A model generated the notes under the pieces. That model worked only from the letters and a program-made list of their open reading frames with translations. It ran no database searches and was not told the DNA's origin. Shown piece by piece: positions 1 through 11,798 of a stretch of DNA of 64,000 bases. The stretch lies in NCBI GenBank assembly GCA_029532625.1, contig JARFXM010000008.1, positions 1,488,001 to 1,552,000 of the forward strand, in the 5' to 3' direction. The DNA is from Lomentospora prolificans. Taxonomy: Eukaryota > Ascomycota > Sordariomycetes > Microascales > Microascaceae. Positions within the stretch are counted from its first letter, which is position 1. Each line of letters begins with the position of its first letter. A program made the position numbers and the translations under genes.

Positions 1-561
1 TCGCAAGGCTAGCCAGCTGGTCAGCGAGCAGATGCCAGCTCTCGCTCGTTTCACTAAAACAATCGCTATTCCCAGCGGACCAGGCTTCGCCAGCCGGCCA
101 AAGTGATCAAGATGTCGATGGGAAGTAGTAATATAGGACATAGGCAAGCCAGCGTCTTCGGAGACTTGGATCTGCCAAACATAGGCTCCTAAGTAGAGAT
201 ACAAGCTTGCGTAACCCTCTCTTGGTATCCCCACAGGTCACAAGTACCAGGCCGAATTCCGCCAGTTGTTTCCCCCGCTGACGACATGTTTCAACGCTGG
301 CTGCCTTCCCATTCATAATTGCCCCGCCGTCACTGTTAAGTTTAAGTCAGCCTGGGCAGCAGGGAAAAAAATTACTATCAACACCCATCTCAACCCTGAC
401 TCTCGACAACAGCCGAGACATCTCGCGAGATCGCAACCGCTCCCTCGGTCCATTTCGTGGTATTTGCTTATTTCTTCAATCGCCGCTTCGTTTTCGACAC
501 CTTGACGACATCTCGCGCCACATTTGTGCCAGACAAACATCCCGCAGCCCCCTAACTCGCC
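1..561. other. Left-edge intergenic / promoter of J-protein gene
   Basis: No convincing coding region is seen. The only open frames are short and lack recognisable domains. The last ~150 bases before the ATG at 562 are pyrimidine-rich, as is common in fungal leaders, so this is most likely promoter and 5' UTR of the J-protein gene. Confidence 0.5.
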
Positions 562-2234
562 ATGGTCGTGGATACTGCCTACTACGACCTTCTTGGCGTC
601 AAGCCAGAAGCAACAGATATCGAGATTAAGAAAGCATACAGAAGACTTGCCATTATCCACCACCCAGGTACGTCACCCACCCATCCAGCTTCCATCCTAT
701 CGCCGTAGGTAAACCGCCTGTTAACCAAGCAATTTTCGCTCTCAACAGACAAGAACCCCGATGACCCCACCGCGAGCGCCAAATTCCAAGAAATAGGCGA
801 GGCCTATCAAGTTCTCTCCGAACCCCAACTCCGTGCCGCCTACGACAAGTATGGCAAGGAGTCTGCCCGCCCTTCCGAGGGTTTTGTCGACCCTTCCGAG
901 TTCTTCACCTCCATATTCGGCGGCGATGCTTTTATGGACTGGATCGGCGAAATTTCCATCATCAAGGACCTCACCGCTGCCATGGATATCACCATGCAGG
1001 GTCAGGGCGAAGAGGGCGCTGAAGGCGCCGAAGCCGACGGCGAGTTCCCCGGAACTGAGGAGGCTATGAAGGAGAGCATGAAGACGGCTGACGCATCCGG
1101 CGCCGGCACTTCCGCAGGCGTTCCACCGCCTACCGTTATTGTCGAGGACGACAAGGTAGACCCTACTGCTGCGCCGGCGGCTGGCACGACCGGCCCTGCG
1201 CGCACTCCTAGCCCCGCAGGCCGAGCAAGCCCCAGCCCCAACGCCTCCGGCACTTCCACCCCCCGCCCCACCGCGATACCCATCCGCCCCGCCCTCATGG
1301 ACAAGCCCTCCGACGAGGTGACTGCCACCGCCTCGTCCTCATCTGACGACCTCACAAAGAAGAAGAAAGATAAGGGCGGCCTCACAAAGGAGCAGCGTGA
1401 CCAGCTTGCTGCCCTTCGCAAGGAACAGGAGCGCGCCCGCAAAGAGCGTGTCGATACCCTGACCTCGAAGCTCCTTGACCGCCTCAGCGTGTGGACTGAG
1501 ACTGACAAGGGCTCCGACGTCACAGCCGCTTTCCAGGAGAAGATGCGCCTCGAGGTTGAGGAGATGAAGATGGAGTCTTTCGGTCTGGATATCTGCCATG
1601 CCATCGGCCAGACCTATGTCAGCAAGGGCTCGACCCTGCTCAAGAGCCAAAAGTTCCTCGGCATCTCGGGCTTCTTCAGCCGCATCAAGGACAAGGGCAA
1701 CATGGTCAAGGATACCTGGAACACCATCTCGTCCGCCCTCGATGCTCAGGCTGAGATGGAGAAGATGGCCCGCCTCGAGGAGGAGGCTGGCGAGGAGTGG
1801 ACCGACGAGCGCAAGGCTGAGCAGGAGAGGAGGGTTACCGGCAAAATTCTCACGGCTGCGTGGCGCGGTTCCAAGTTTGAGATTCAGGATATCTTGAGGA
1901 GCGTCTGCGACAACGTGCTGAACGACAAGGCGGTGCCCCTGTCCAAGAGGCTCGAGAGGGCACAGGCGCTCGTAATCGTCGGCGAGGTGTTTGTCAAGGT
2001 AAGAGAATTCCACTGTTTTCAATTTGCGCGGTAGACAGCAAGAGCGCTAACGGAAAATCCTTATTTTAGGCGAGACGATCCCCCGAGGAGGAGGGTGACT
2101 ATCTTGTCTTTGAGCAGCTCGTCGCGGAGGCCGCAATCAAGGATAAGGACAAGGAGAAAGAAAAGCGCAAGTCCAAGGATAAGCGGAGGAGTCATGTCGC
2201 TGCTGACGCGCCCAATGTCCACAAGGCCCCGTAA
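562..2234 (+). CDS. DnaJ (Hsp40) co-chaperone, CAJ1/DJP1-type with DnaJ-X C-terminal region
   Basis: Three exons, 562-667, 749-1998 and 2070-2234, give 506 aa; both introns are GT-AG and keep frame. An N-terminal J domain (about residues 5-70) carries the HPD tripeptide at residues 34-36, which triggers Hsp70 ATPase activity; the intron splits the Asp codon. There is no G/F-rich or zinc-finger region, so it is a class C J-protein. A low-complexity Pro/Ala/Ser/Thr linker (about 160-270) and a Lys-rich segment follow, then a helical charged region (about 290-450) resembling the DnaJ-X domain of yeast Caj1 and Djp1. The tail is very Lys/Glu-rich. Djp1 assists peroxisomal and mitochondrial import; which paralogue this matches cannot be decided by eye. 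The ATG at 562 is used because it starts the J domain directly. Confidence 0.92.
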
Positions 2235-2265
2235 ACGCGCATCACCCTGCTCACAAACGTTTCTC

Positions 2266-2298
<33 letters not shown>

Positions 2299-3071
2299 TC
2301 GTCTCCCCTTCTTCCCTCTGGTAGGCTGTTATTGACTTCCTCTCAAACCTCGCCTTCGTCCCCTTTTTCTCTTTTACAACACCTGAGCCTTTTTTTTAAG
2401 TTTATCTCTCCTCCCATTCCCCCAACCCCTTGAACACCCCACCAACTCACGCCAATGCTCCATCTCCTGATGCTACGAAAGTTGGGTGTTAGATACGGCA
2501 ACGTCCTAGAAATGTAGGAAGCGAATGGGTCCTTTTAATTGCCCCCCTTGATTTCCCTGAGAGGAAGAATAGTTTCTTGGCAAGTAGATGGCCTAACCCT
2601 TTTCTCCTGTCGTTTCGAGAGGACTCCGTGGTCGTTCGTTCCTTCGTCGTTGGCCTCTGTCTCTCCCTCTTCTTTTACTCTCTATTACTCTCCACCTCTG
2701 TTGGTTGGGTGTCATGTTCCTTTTTTGTTATTCATGTTGACGATAGATAGACCTTTGCACGAGTCGAATCGAGGAGTTGACTTCTAATAAATACATGTAT
2801 CACACACGTATCTCACAAACGTATCTCACGCATTCACTCATGCCGTAGAGCCTTCTCGAGGCGTTTTTTTTCTTCTTCACTTCGAGCAGGGGGGAAGAAA
2901 TCTATTGATTATACCCTCCTATAGAGCTCCCTGCCCTACAGTTCGTTTATAGTTCAAGCCGTTAAGCAAGAGAAAGAGAAAATTACCGAACTTTTTTTCC
3001 TTAGTCCATGTCACAAGGTTTTCATAAGAGTCATGATAATTTGGTTAAGTAACCACCAAACTCGGGTACCT
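2235..3071. other. Convergent 3' intergenic region
   Basis: This lies between the stop of the J-protein gene and the stop of the epimerase/reductase gene on the other strand, so it should hold both 3' UTRs. It begins with a (CT)n-(CA)n tract and is otherwise T-rich. No gene is seen. Confidence 0.6.
2266..2298. repeat. (CT)n/(CA)n compound microsatellite
   Basis: About nine CT repeats run into about eight CA repeats, some 30 bp after the J-protein stop codon, probably inside its 3' UTR. Confidence 0.9.
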
Positions 3072-4114
3072 TTAGTTGACACCGTTGGCCTTCATGCGCT
3101 CAAAGCACTTCCTATAAGCCTCGTGGATCTCGGGGACCTCGTAGTTGTACTCCTTGAGCTTGTTAATGAGCTTCGTGGTGTCGAGCTTGCAGTTGCTGCG
3201 GCCGGCCTTGATGACCTTGGCCTGCTCCTCGAGAGAGAAGTTGGCCCACTTGAAGTCGGGGCGGACAATGTCGCGGAAGAGGGTGAGGACCTCGTTGTGG
3301 GAGATGGCGCCGGGATTTGTGAAGTTGTAGATGCCGGTGTCGTTGTGCTCGGCAAGGAGGATGGAGGCGGGGAGGAGGTCGGTGAGGATGGTGTTGGAGT
3401 TGGGGATGTCAACGACGCGCTCGTACTTGGAGATCTTGGTGACGAAGTTGCGGGGGTGGAGGTCGTCGGAGACGGGCATGCGGAGGCGGAGGATGAGGGT
3501 GTTCTTGTAGTACTTCATGATCTAGGTGGTGGGAAGCCATGTTAGTCTTTCTGGTCTTTTGTTTTTCTTTTGCTTTTTTTTTTCCCTCTTTTTCCCTTTT
3601 TTTTTGTTCCTTTTCGCCTCTTTCCCCCTTCTCATTCTTCGCTTCAACAAGGAAAGGAGGGGTGGAAGGTGTAGTGCTATCTTACCTCCTCAACGTGAGC
3701 CTTGGTCTCAGAGTAGAAGCTACCATTGAAGTTGGCAGGGTCCGTCTCAAGGAAGCCCTTGCCACCGATAGGATGCTCCTCATCGTACTGGTAAATGCAA
3801 CCAGTGGCGAAGACGGTGCAGTGGATGTTCTTGAGGAAGCAGGCGTCGGCGAGGTTAAGGGTGCCAATGACGTTGGAGCGGACGGTGGTCTCCTTGTTGT
3901 CCTCACACCAGTCGACATTGGGGCGGCCGGTGCAGCCGGCGGCGTTGAGGACGTGGGTGGGCTTGACACGGTCGAGCTCGGCGAGGACGGCCTCGCGGTT
4001 CTCCATGCGGATGGTGGTGGAGTGGACTTCCTTGCCCTGGGACTCGAGGAGGGCCTTGAGGTGGCCGGCGACCCAGCCTTCGCCGCCCCAGATGAGGAAT
4101 CGGTTGGCAGACAT
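3072..4114 (-). CDS. Nucleotide-4-keto-rhamnose 3,5-epimerase/4-reductase (NRS/ER, UER-type)
   Basis: Two exons, 4114-3686 and 3521-3072, are separated by a 164-nt GT-AG intron with a long A-rich (coding strand) tract, giving 292 aa. It is a short-chain dehydrogenase of the UER/NRS-ER family, which converts UDP- (or dTDP-) 4-keto-6-deoxyglucose to the L-rhamnose nucleotide. Visible features are the Rossmann NAD(P)-binding glycine motif GGEGWVAG (about 10-17), the family segment FATGCIYQYD (102-111) and the catalytic YxxxK as YSETK (134-138). The length matches stand-alone fungal and plant UER proteins. The 4,6-dehydratase partner is not in this window. The first ATG of the open frame is used; it lies seven residues before the Rossmann strand end, as in the family. 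Nucleotide rhamnose feeds cell-wall or glycoconjugate synthesis in the cytosol. Confidence 0.93.
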
Positions 4115-6820
4115 TGTGATTTTGGGGGATTTGGGGCGGTGATGTGGGGAGAGGAGGAGGGGTTGTGTGTGTGCGTATAAGTGTCAAGGTTGAGAACCTG
4201 GCGAGATGGGAGAAGCTGAGGAGAGAAGCTTGGGTGCTGGTTCCTACGATACGGAAGAGTATTGAAAAAGAAAGGGTCTAGGAAGGCGGGCAGGATAGAG
4301 TCGGGGAGCTGAAAAAAGGGGAGGGGGTGGAAAGGGATGTCCACGTCCCTTTAGGAAGGGGCAATGGGGAATGGTAACTGTCCCACGTTGCGTCTACAAG
4401 GTACTGACTAGCGTAGAATGACTAAACAGCTGGCTACAAGTACGATAACGGTTTCCAGTCCAGGAGAAATACTTGCTCTAAGGTAGTAGCTTTGGTTGTC
4501 GAAAGAGTCGGTGAGATCTTAGAAGCCAGCAAGGCACCTCACATTTTTGTGGCCGATGGGGTAGCCAACGGCGAGGCCAGGAAAAAAAAGTACAAAAGTG
4601 CAAGGGGTCCGCCAGCTTCAATGGCCCAACCGAGTAGCAAATCAGACGGGAGAGAAGGGAGCTCGACGGAGGCGTGAACCACTCAAAAAGCAAAGCCTCT
4701 GCGAGGGGAAGGCCGAAAGAGGGAAGAATGGATGGCCATGATCTTGGGAGCTGGACGAAGTACATAGATCCTCAATAGCGGCCGGGGGGAAGCCATGCCT
4801 GTACCTTGGTGATACTTGTACCCACCTCCGTGGCGGGGCGGTACCTCGAGCAGAGAGTTCAAGACAAAGGGGAAAGGAGGGGCTGGTCCATTATCTTGAA
4901 GCACTAGCTTCGTGTTTGCTGCCCTCCGCTCTGTTTCCCCCTGGACGTGGTAGCGTGTGTATCGCATTATTGATACGAAGGTGGGGGGAACAGTTAAATA
5001 GATCGACCAAAGGGGCGACGGGGGGACCTCTGGAGAAGGACGAAAATCAGGTAGCGCCTGTCACCCTTTTTTTCTGTACAGCCACGTTCCTGAGCACCGA
5101 CGCAGAGCCAAGAATTATACCCCCGAGGCGGACAACGGGCGGGCTGAGAATCCCACCCTGCGCAAGCTTTCCCGGGCTCGCAACCGAATAAGCTCCCTCT
5201 ACCGTGTGTACATACATATATATATATGGTAGGCACCTTTCCGCGGGTGCATGAAAGCGAGTCTCGAGCCCTGGTTTTGGGAGAAAAAGGGGTTTTCACG
5301 GCCTCGATTATTAGGAGAGCTGCTGTGTCCGCTGGCTTTGCTTGGTCTGCTGTTTGGGAATTTTTTAGGAAATGCTACCCCGCTTATTCGAGGACTATCA
5401 CGGCCCAACGAGTCTATTCTAGAGCTTGGATGCAGCATCTCGAGGCCGATTGGGCCCAATTGCTTTCCCAGAGACTGTTTCTCGTATCGCCCTCGAGGTC
5501 TGTGAAATTTTCGTATCGGAGGTGGGTGGCGGGGCACGGAGCAGAGCATGATGCGCGACGTGACACCATCACCGGCCACTCACCCACATGGCGGGGTAGC
5601 TACGAGGATCAATTATGTGGAAATTGTTGGGGACACGGACACCCACGAGTACATCATGTCATTGTGCGGCATGCGACAGACAACACACAATGCCACCATC
5701 TGAGGACACCCGCCGCCCTGGCTAGCCAAGGCTGGCCATGGCATGGGCGACGAACGACCCTTCACGATTGACGTGTGTGCGTACAGGAGTGCACCCTTCA
5801 ATTGCTTGAACTGGTGAATTTATTGTCGATATAGGCCCTCTCGAGGCAACCCTCTGGTCTATGTATGGTTCCTTTATGTACCATTCACCAATTGAACCAC
5901 AGCCAGCAGCTCCAGCCTAACCCTGTGCTCCCAGAACTACAAAAAATTTCCCATGTATCGTGCGGTTTCCCCTAAAGCAGAAAACCTCTTCCGCGCTGCC
6001 ATCAACGATTGAATATTTTGGGGTATCTGTTGGTACAAATAACTCGGAGAGACGAGTACAGGCAAAAGACATTAAGAAACAAAAGAAAGTTTGTAACCGA
6101 GAACCATCTCCCGTTCCGGTCCGAGAGGGGCGATGAGTTTGGATATGAAAGTAAGGAAAGAAAAGGCTCGGTAATGAGTGTGTAAGTTCGCAGTGTTGAG
6201 ATGTCCCAAGGTGCGGTTTCATCCCCAGACAATGGCCGTCGCGTAGAAAAGGCAAGCAAAAAAAGAGAACCGTTGCAATGCAGACCCGATGTGATGTGAT
6301 GCAGATATGCTGATGCTAATTCCCTTTTCGTATGCCACGTTGCCATATGCCCAGGAAAAAAACAAACTCGAACTCGTTCCTTTCAAATGCTCTTCGATAT
6401 TGAAAATGCCGCATGTTTTCTGTGTGATGTTGTTGTTGTTTTGATGTAAATATTGATATAACTGAAGGAGAAAGGAGATTATAAAAGGTAGTCGAAAACG
6501 CCCTTTTGGAGATTTATGTTGCTCTCGAATCCCAAAACCTGTACCCGGTCCCCGTGCTATGTGAAAGAAAATAAAAGATAAAAATAGAAAACGAGAAGGG
6601 AAGCAAGGAAATAAATGTACAGACTGTGAGAGTGTTTCGATTCTGACAAAGAAAAGGTTAAAGATAAAATGCAAATATGTTGTCGTCAACTGGGTATAAG
6701 AGTGGTGATGTTGGCGTCGTTAAAGTGGCCTCTGCTGTCCGGCAGAGACAGGCCTCTGGAACAATCTCAAAGGACGCCAAGGGTTGTACGTTTTTGTAGG
6801 GTTTCGGCGGAAACGAAATG
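4115..6820. other. 2.7-kb gene-free region
   Basis: Upstream of the rhamnose gene and downstream of the 901-aa protein gene, both on the minus strand. Open frames here (for example 5226-5771 on plus) show low-quality composition and no domain. Roughly 5.9-6.8 kb is A-rich on plus and probably includes the 3' UTR of the minus-strand gene. A short (TA)n tract lies at 5216-5227. No gene is supported. Confidence 0.5.
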
Positions 6821-9526
6821 TTAGCTGCCTTCTGCGGGCAGCTCCACTCCCCTATCGCCGCCTAGATGCTCATCTTTTGCCAGCAACGAATCATCAGAGT
6901 CGTCTCCGCCCCTCGCACCGTGGATCGTATCTTCAGCATCCGGGTCGAGTGTGATGTCATCTATATCATCGCCAGCATCGTCGCCAGCATCCGTCTCAAC
7001 GGTGTCTTCTTCCTCATCCTCGACTACCAGCACCCTACCGCCGAGCTTGATATCACTAACTCGCACCTGGTAGGCAAGAGCCTTGCGGCCCTCCTGAATT
7101 AACTCTTCAGTCCAGTTCAGGCACTTTCTCAAGCTCTGGTTGATCTTTTGGCTGTCCACAAGTAGTTCTCGGTGCTTATCAAGGTCGAGTTGTAAGCGAC
7201 GTTCATCACGCTGACGGTGGCGAGCATCACGAGCGGCCCGGGCTTCGGGGCTGAGGCTTTCCGATCCAGAGTCAGTTTCAGAGAGATCGGTCTCTTCTTC
7301 ACTCTCCTCTTCCGGCTCCTCTTCACTGAGATCCGAAAGGCTCATAGCCGACATGCCCGCGCCAGAATCCGCTGCCTCGGAAGCGGCTGTTGATGCGGCA
7401 GAGGCGATAGATAGCCTCCCTGACCGGGACAACCGCCGGTACCTCCGAATCTCCGTGGTTTGCTTCCGCAGTCGTCGTTCCAGTGATCTGTTGATTGCAG
7501 CGAGCGAAGCGTTCGTAATTTCAAGGTCCTGGACTTTGCGTTCCCGACGAGCATTGGCGATGAGCTCGGTAAGCTGGTCAGCGGAATGCGTCGCTTTGGT
7601 GGGACTGTGTAGCTCGCTGTACACGGCCTCGTGCTTCGATTCGGTATCGGAAGCGATACGTTCTTCCACAGTCTGGAGCTGCAGCAGCAATGGTGGCGGT
7701 ACAGGTATCGTAGGGCTACCGATGCTGGCAGGTGTTGAGACCTCTGACAGCGGTGGGGATAGTCCTTTAGCCGAGGGCGGCGACTCTATCGCAACATTAA
7801 CAGCACCAGCATTGACCATGCTTCCGGACCGAGAGTGGCCCTTGTGTTGAGGAGGTCCATTTTCAAAGCTGACCCGCCTCTTCGTCGCCGCAACTGTGGG
7901 CGAGGCGGATGCCTGGCTCACTGCTGATGGGCGTGATGGGGTAGGTAATGAGGACTGTCCAGACGTTCGAAAGTTTGTTAATGATGGTAGGGAGGCCATC
8001 TTTACAGGAGACGTAGGTCGAGGCACTTGTGATTGGACAGTGGGTTGCTGCATTGCACCTGGGTTCAATCTGCCCGTCGTCATCCGGGAAGCTGTCGAAA
8101 CAACAGAAGGGGGCCGCGGCGACGCCGTCTGATTGTGCGAAGGCTTCAAGTCCGGCACTCCATTCGCGTAAATGAATTTGCTGGCGCGGTTTTCAGGGGT
8201 GTGGCCGAGGGCTGGCGAGAACCCGGGCGAAGGAGATGGTGCGTTTGTTCTATTCTCAACGATTCCGTTTGCATAGAAAAACGTCGGCCCCCCTTGACGT
8301 GCAGGCTGAGCCGGTGGTTTCGGTTGGCTTCCCTTTGCATCGCTCGCGTAGAAAAATTTCGAGTCGGCGGTTGTCTGCCCATCATGATTGCTGTGGTTGC
8401 CATGATGTTGATTTGAATCGTTTGCGGAACTAAATGCCAAGGGTCTCCTGGACACTGCATCGTTGTCAATTGCGGAAATTCCCAATCCCGACCTCGAATC
8501 CCACGCGTCTTTATCGTTGCTTGGGGTGCCGCAGGGACTGTTGTGATTGCTATCGACTCGACTCTGCCGGCTTCCCGACCTTGGGGTAATGTTATTGCTC
8601 AAAAAGGAGGAAATTGGCGATGCATACTCGTCCCTCAGCGACGGGGTGCTGGTGGCCTGGTGATTAGCTGGCTGCGTCCGTCTCGCAAGGGGAGTGGTTG
8701 CCCCCGACTGGGCTACCCTCGGTGTCGTCGCGATCGTCGTCGTGTGCGTTGAAGTAGCGATTTTGGGCGTCAGAGGCGTTCGGCTGACTCCCTTGGCAAC
8801 CGAGGCCGCTAAAGGGGGTTGTCGCGGATGAAGGCCAGATCCCTTGTCGGGGGCCATCTTAGCGGTGAAGGTTTTCTGTTGGCGTGTCATGCCACCCGAA
8901 TGCACATTTTGGTCCCTCTGAGATAATGGCGCACGTCGGAGTGCGGTTGTTGCGGTTGTGGTGATGGCGTTGCGTTTGTTAATTGACGATGCCGTCGCGT
9001 TGCGTACAGTCGAGGATAAGGAGGAAACGGCGGAGACGTTGGTAGCCGAACTGACGGACGAAAGCGAGGAGGGCGGGCGCGTGGTTACAATGCTTCTTCT
9101 GTGTGGATTTGAGGTTGTAGAGAGTGTCTGAGAAAGCGTCGTCCTTCGAGTCGACGAGTTGGAAATGGCTGTGGCGGTCGCTGTCACGGGACGTCGCTGC
9201 GATCGAATGGTGGAAGATGGGGCGATGCTGTGTCGGGAGCGGCCGTCTGACAGGATAGCAGAAGCAGGCAGGCGGGGCTTCGGAGAGGCTAGAGAATTTT
9301 TAGGTAAAGTCGTGGTTCGAGATGCAGGATGAGTCGATGGCGACGAGGGGCAGGAGTCGGAAGGTGCGCGCAGGGAGATTTTTTGCGATGTTGCGGGCCG
9401 TGAGGACGCCGTCGATGTTGATGTGTTTGTTGTTGTCACGGGTTTCCCTGCTTCTGGCTCAATCGACGGTCGTAGGCGTAATAAACTTGGCGTTGAGACG
9501 AGACGGTCTCGCTGCTGTGTCGACAT
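6821..9526 (-). CDS. 901-aa disordered Ser/Thr/Pro-rich protein with C-terminal coiled coil
   Basis: A single long open frame of 901 aa. Residues 1-600 are basic, Ser/Thr/Pro/Ala-rich and almost certainly disordered, with many SP/TP sites that could be proline-directed kinase targets. Three copies of an aromatic motif, (K/T)F(F/I)YA(S/N), start at residues 390, 415 and 450. Heptad-like, charged stretches at about 612-700 and 765-815 suggest coiled coils, separated by a Ser-rich and Glu-rich acidic patch (about 728-758). Residues about 801-833 (LNWTEELIQEGRKALAY, then VSDIKLGGRVLVV) look like a conserved ordered motif. The extreme C-terminus is highly acidic. I do not recognise the family; a cytoskeletal, septal or cell-cycle scaffold is possible but not shown. 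No signal peptide or membrane segment. Confidence 0.85.
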   Translation of the reverse strand: MSTQQRDRLVSTPSLLRLRPSIEPEAGKPVTTTNTSTSTASSRPATSQKISLRAPSDSCPSSPSTHPASRTTTLPKNSLASPKPRLPASAILSDGRSRHSIAPSSTIRSQRRPVTATATAISNSSTRRTTLSQTLSTTSNPHRRSIVTTRPPSSLSSVSSATNVSAVSSLSSTVRNATASSINKRNAITTTATTALRRAPLSQRDQNVHSGGMTRQQKTFTAKMAPDKGSGLHPRQPPLAASVAKGVSRTPLTPKIATSTHTTTIATTPRVAQSGATTPLARRTQPANHQATSTPSLRDEYASPISSFLSNNITPRSGSRQSRVDSNHNSPCGTPSNDKDAWDSRSGLGISAIDNDAVSRRPLAFSSANDSNQHHGNHSNHDGQTTADSKFFYASDAKGSQPKPPAQPARQGGPTFFYANGIVENRTNAPSPSPGFSPALGHTPENRASKFIYANGVPDLKPSHNQTASPRPPSVVSTASRMTTGRLNPGAMQQPTVQSQVPRPTSPVKMASLPSLTNFRTSGQSSLPTPSRPSAVSQASASPTVAATKRRVSFENGPPQHKGHSRSGSMVNAGAVNVAIESPPSAKGLSPPLSEVSTPASIGSPTIPVPPPLLLQLQTVEERIASDTESKHEAVYSELHSPTKATHSADQLTELIANARRERKVQDLEITNASLAAINRSLERRLRKQTTEIRRYRRLSRSGRLSIASAASTAASEAADSGAGMSAMSLSDLSEEEPEEESEEETDLSETDSGSESLSPEARAARDARHRQRDERRLQLDLDKHRELLVDSQKINQSLRKCLNWTEELIQEGRKALAYQVRVSDIKLGGRVLVVEDEEEDTVETDAGDDAGDDIDDITLDPDAEDTIHGARGGDDSDDSLLAKDEHLGGDRGVELPAEGS

Positions 9527-11798
9527 GGTTTTGGCGGGCGACGGTGGGAAAACTGCCGCAGACTCAGCGACTTTTTACTGGCTGACATGGCCGGAAAATG
9601 ACATTTGAGAGGGCCTAATTTAATCCCCTATTTGCTAGCTCAGGGCGAGTGCCTCCTGATGGGCCCTAAAAACGTTTTAGGGGACGATCGTGGGGAAGAA
9701 AAGAAATTGGAAGGCAATTGAACCCGATGACAATAGCTTCGCTCAGGCTGGCATTCAAAAACTGCGACGGAAATGTGTGCACACGAGAGGGGGAAAAAAG
9801 AAGGAGGGGATCAGGGTGAGGTCATCGCGAGCCTTTCTCCATGTCAAACAATGTTCCACGCAGCATTCGAGCCCGCCATGCTTTGGGCTGGACTCGGCCT
9901 ATAGACGCGATGATAAGATGATTTCCGGCCCCTCCAATCGGTATGTGGCAAAATGGTTATAAGAGGACCCTGATAATATAAACAGGAGAAGATCCAAACG
10001 TCATTTCCGTCCGTTGTTTATATTCATGCGTTCAATGCATGAACAGTGCATTCCACTAAAGCTGGGGCCCTAATAATCCCAGCAAATCCTAGCAAATCCC
10101 AATCGAAAAACGGGTCCGCGATCCACCTGCGCCATTGAGCCGATTCTGGACTATTAAGCAGCTGGCGTTCCATTTGAAGCCTTTGATGCGTACTATATTG
10201 TTTTGCAGCTGGCGACTGTTCGGCTCGGGTGTGGGAAAAAAGACTCCGTGCCCACCCTGTCGTGCTGCCCACAAGAAGATCGTCAGCGAACGCAACGATA
10301 TCCCGCCAGGATAACCCGGGACGGGCTGGAGAGGAAAAAGGGACGAAAGAAAAAAGGAGGAGTCTCGGGGCCCGATTTCTCAATTGTTGGCTTTACCAGC
10401 CGTCGGGGCTAGCACAGAATCAGAGTATGTTTCGAGTTATCAAGCAATCACATCGCCAGCTTACAAGGCGGGCGTCGAGAGCTTGTTTTGGCCTCAAAGG
10501 CAAATAGGCATTCCTCTCAGGTGGAGTTCGTCTGCGTAAAGATAAGCATCATCGTGAATAATGACAGCGCCTTGCGTAGATTCATCCTATCTCTTGGCTT
10601 GCGGGGATGAGTATAAAGCTCAAGCAATGGCTTTCGTTGGATTGAGGGTGTCAATACCTATTATTCTTTCCCGGGCTCGGCGTTGCCTGAGATTAATCGA
10701 GGACTTGCTCTGGCCTCTGGCAGCAAATACCCTCGAATGATATTGGTGATCCCGAAATTGTTCCGGTCCGGTACAATCACTCGTTGTGTGGGGAAACATT
10801 ATGGAAAGCTTCTATTTCGAAATTGTGAAGCCGTTATACTTCGAGAGACGTTTGTTATAATACCAGGTCTCCTATGAACCTTTTTAAAAGGTTGCACAAC
10901 TTGGGGAGTGGGGGCTGAGGCGTGAATCTCGAAAACACCACTTCAATGTTCTCCAATGAGTCTACCCAGTCGTCGCCCGCAATATCACTCGAGGCCTAAT
11001 TGCGAAGAGTCTCCTTGGCATTTATTTAGGAGTCCCGTAACGAGCCTCAGTCGACGTGGCACAATCCCATTCTTCCCGTTGGCGATACCAATTCTATTTG
11101 TTTTAAGCGCTGGGCTGATGGTCGAAGCGCACTCCGAGTCCAGGCCTCGGCCAGCTCAGCTCGGTCGTTGGCGGTATCCTTGTGAAGCGGGGCCTTTCCG
11201 CGCCCAAGATGTCCAGGGCTCCAATCCCATCGAATCTCGCGGGTACAACACGCCTGTCCCGATTCTCGGGTCTTCCAATCGGGTTTGTCAAGACAAACGC
11301 CATGCAGGATGAAAAGCACAATTTCTGTGGCCGGTCACCCGTCTACGGCCGGGCAATTGTGTAAGGCCAGCCCTGGCCACTTTGGTAGCAGCATCACCGC
11401 CGCCGCCAACAGGCTGGGATTGCTCCAAACTCAGCTCGGCTGGCCATCGCCAGCGACTGGTTGAGATCGTCTCCCGTGAACTCTCCCTGTCTCTTAAGCG
11501 CCCACTGGTACCCTGGTCGGGGATAGGTTTGGGGTTCGAGGACCTGGTTCCATAGACGCCACTTACTCCTGTGTCTGCAGGGTGTAAGTGGGCGAAGGCT
11601 GTGAGCGAGTAATCTTCAGTTTCTGCCCCTGACGTGAAGGAAAATGTTTGTATTGCGTATTTTTTATACAGAAGGATATTCTCTTCTCGTGCGCTCTGAT
11701 CAAGTTTCATTCTCCTCCTCTCCAGCTTTGTTCCCTCGTTTCCATGTCCAACTTCGAAGACAGGCCAGGAAGCTTCTCGGCTATCTCGATCAAATGCG
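9527..11798. other. Divergent intergenic region
   Basis: Lies between the starts of the 901-aa protein gene (minus) and the Cys-rich membrane protein gene (plus), so it likely carries both promoters. All open frames are short and unlike known proteins. One frame near 11.07-11.13 kb resembles a signal peptide by composition only. Nothing else is supported. Confidence 0.5.

Noticed and set aside
1002..2022. Two long frames (200 and 227 aa) on minus
   Set aside because: Antisense shadows of the J-protein coding sequence.
5226..5771. 181-aa open frame on plus
   Set aside because: No domain, composition unlike other genes here, and comparable frames overlap on the other strand.
11047..11140. Hydrophobic stretch resembling a signal peptide (FFPLAIPILFVLSAGL)
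   Set aside because: It is not linked by splicing to the Cys-rich gene and the flanking sequence is non-coding in character; a better signal peptide exists at 11799.
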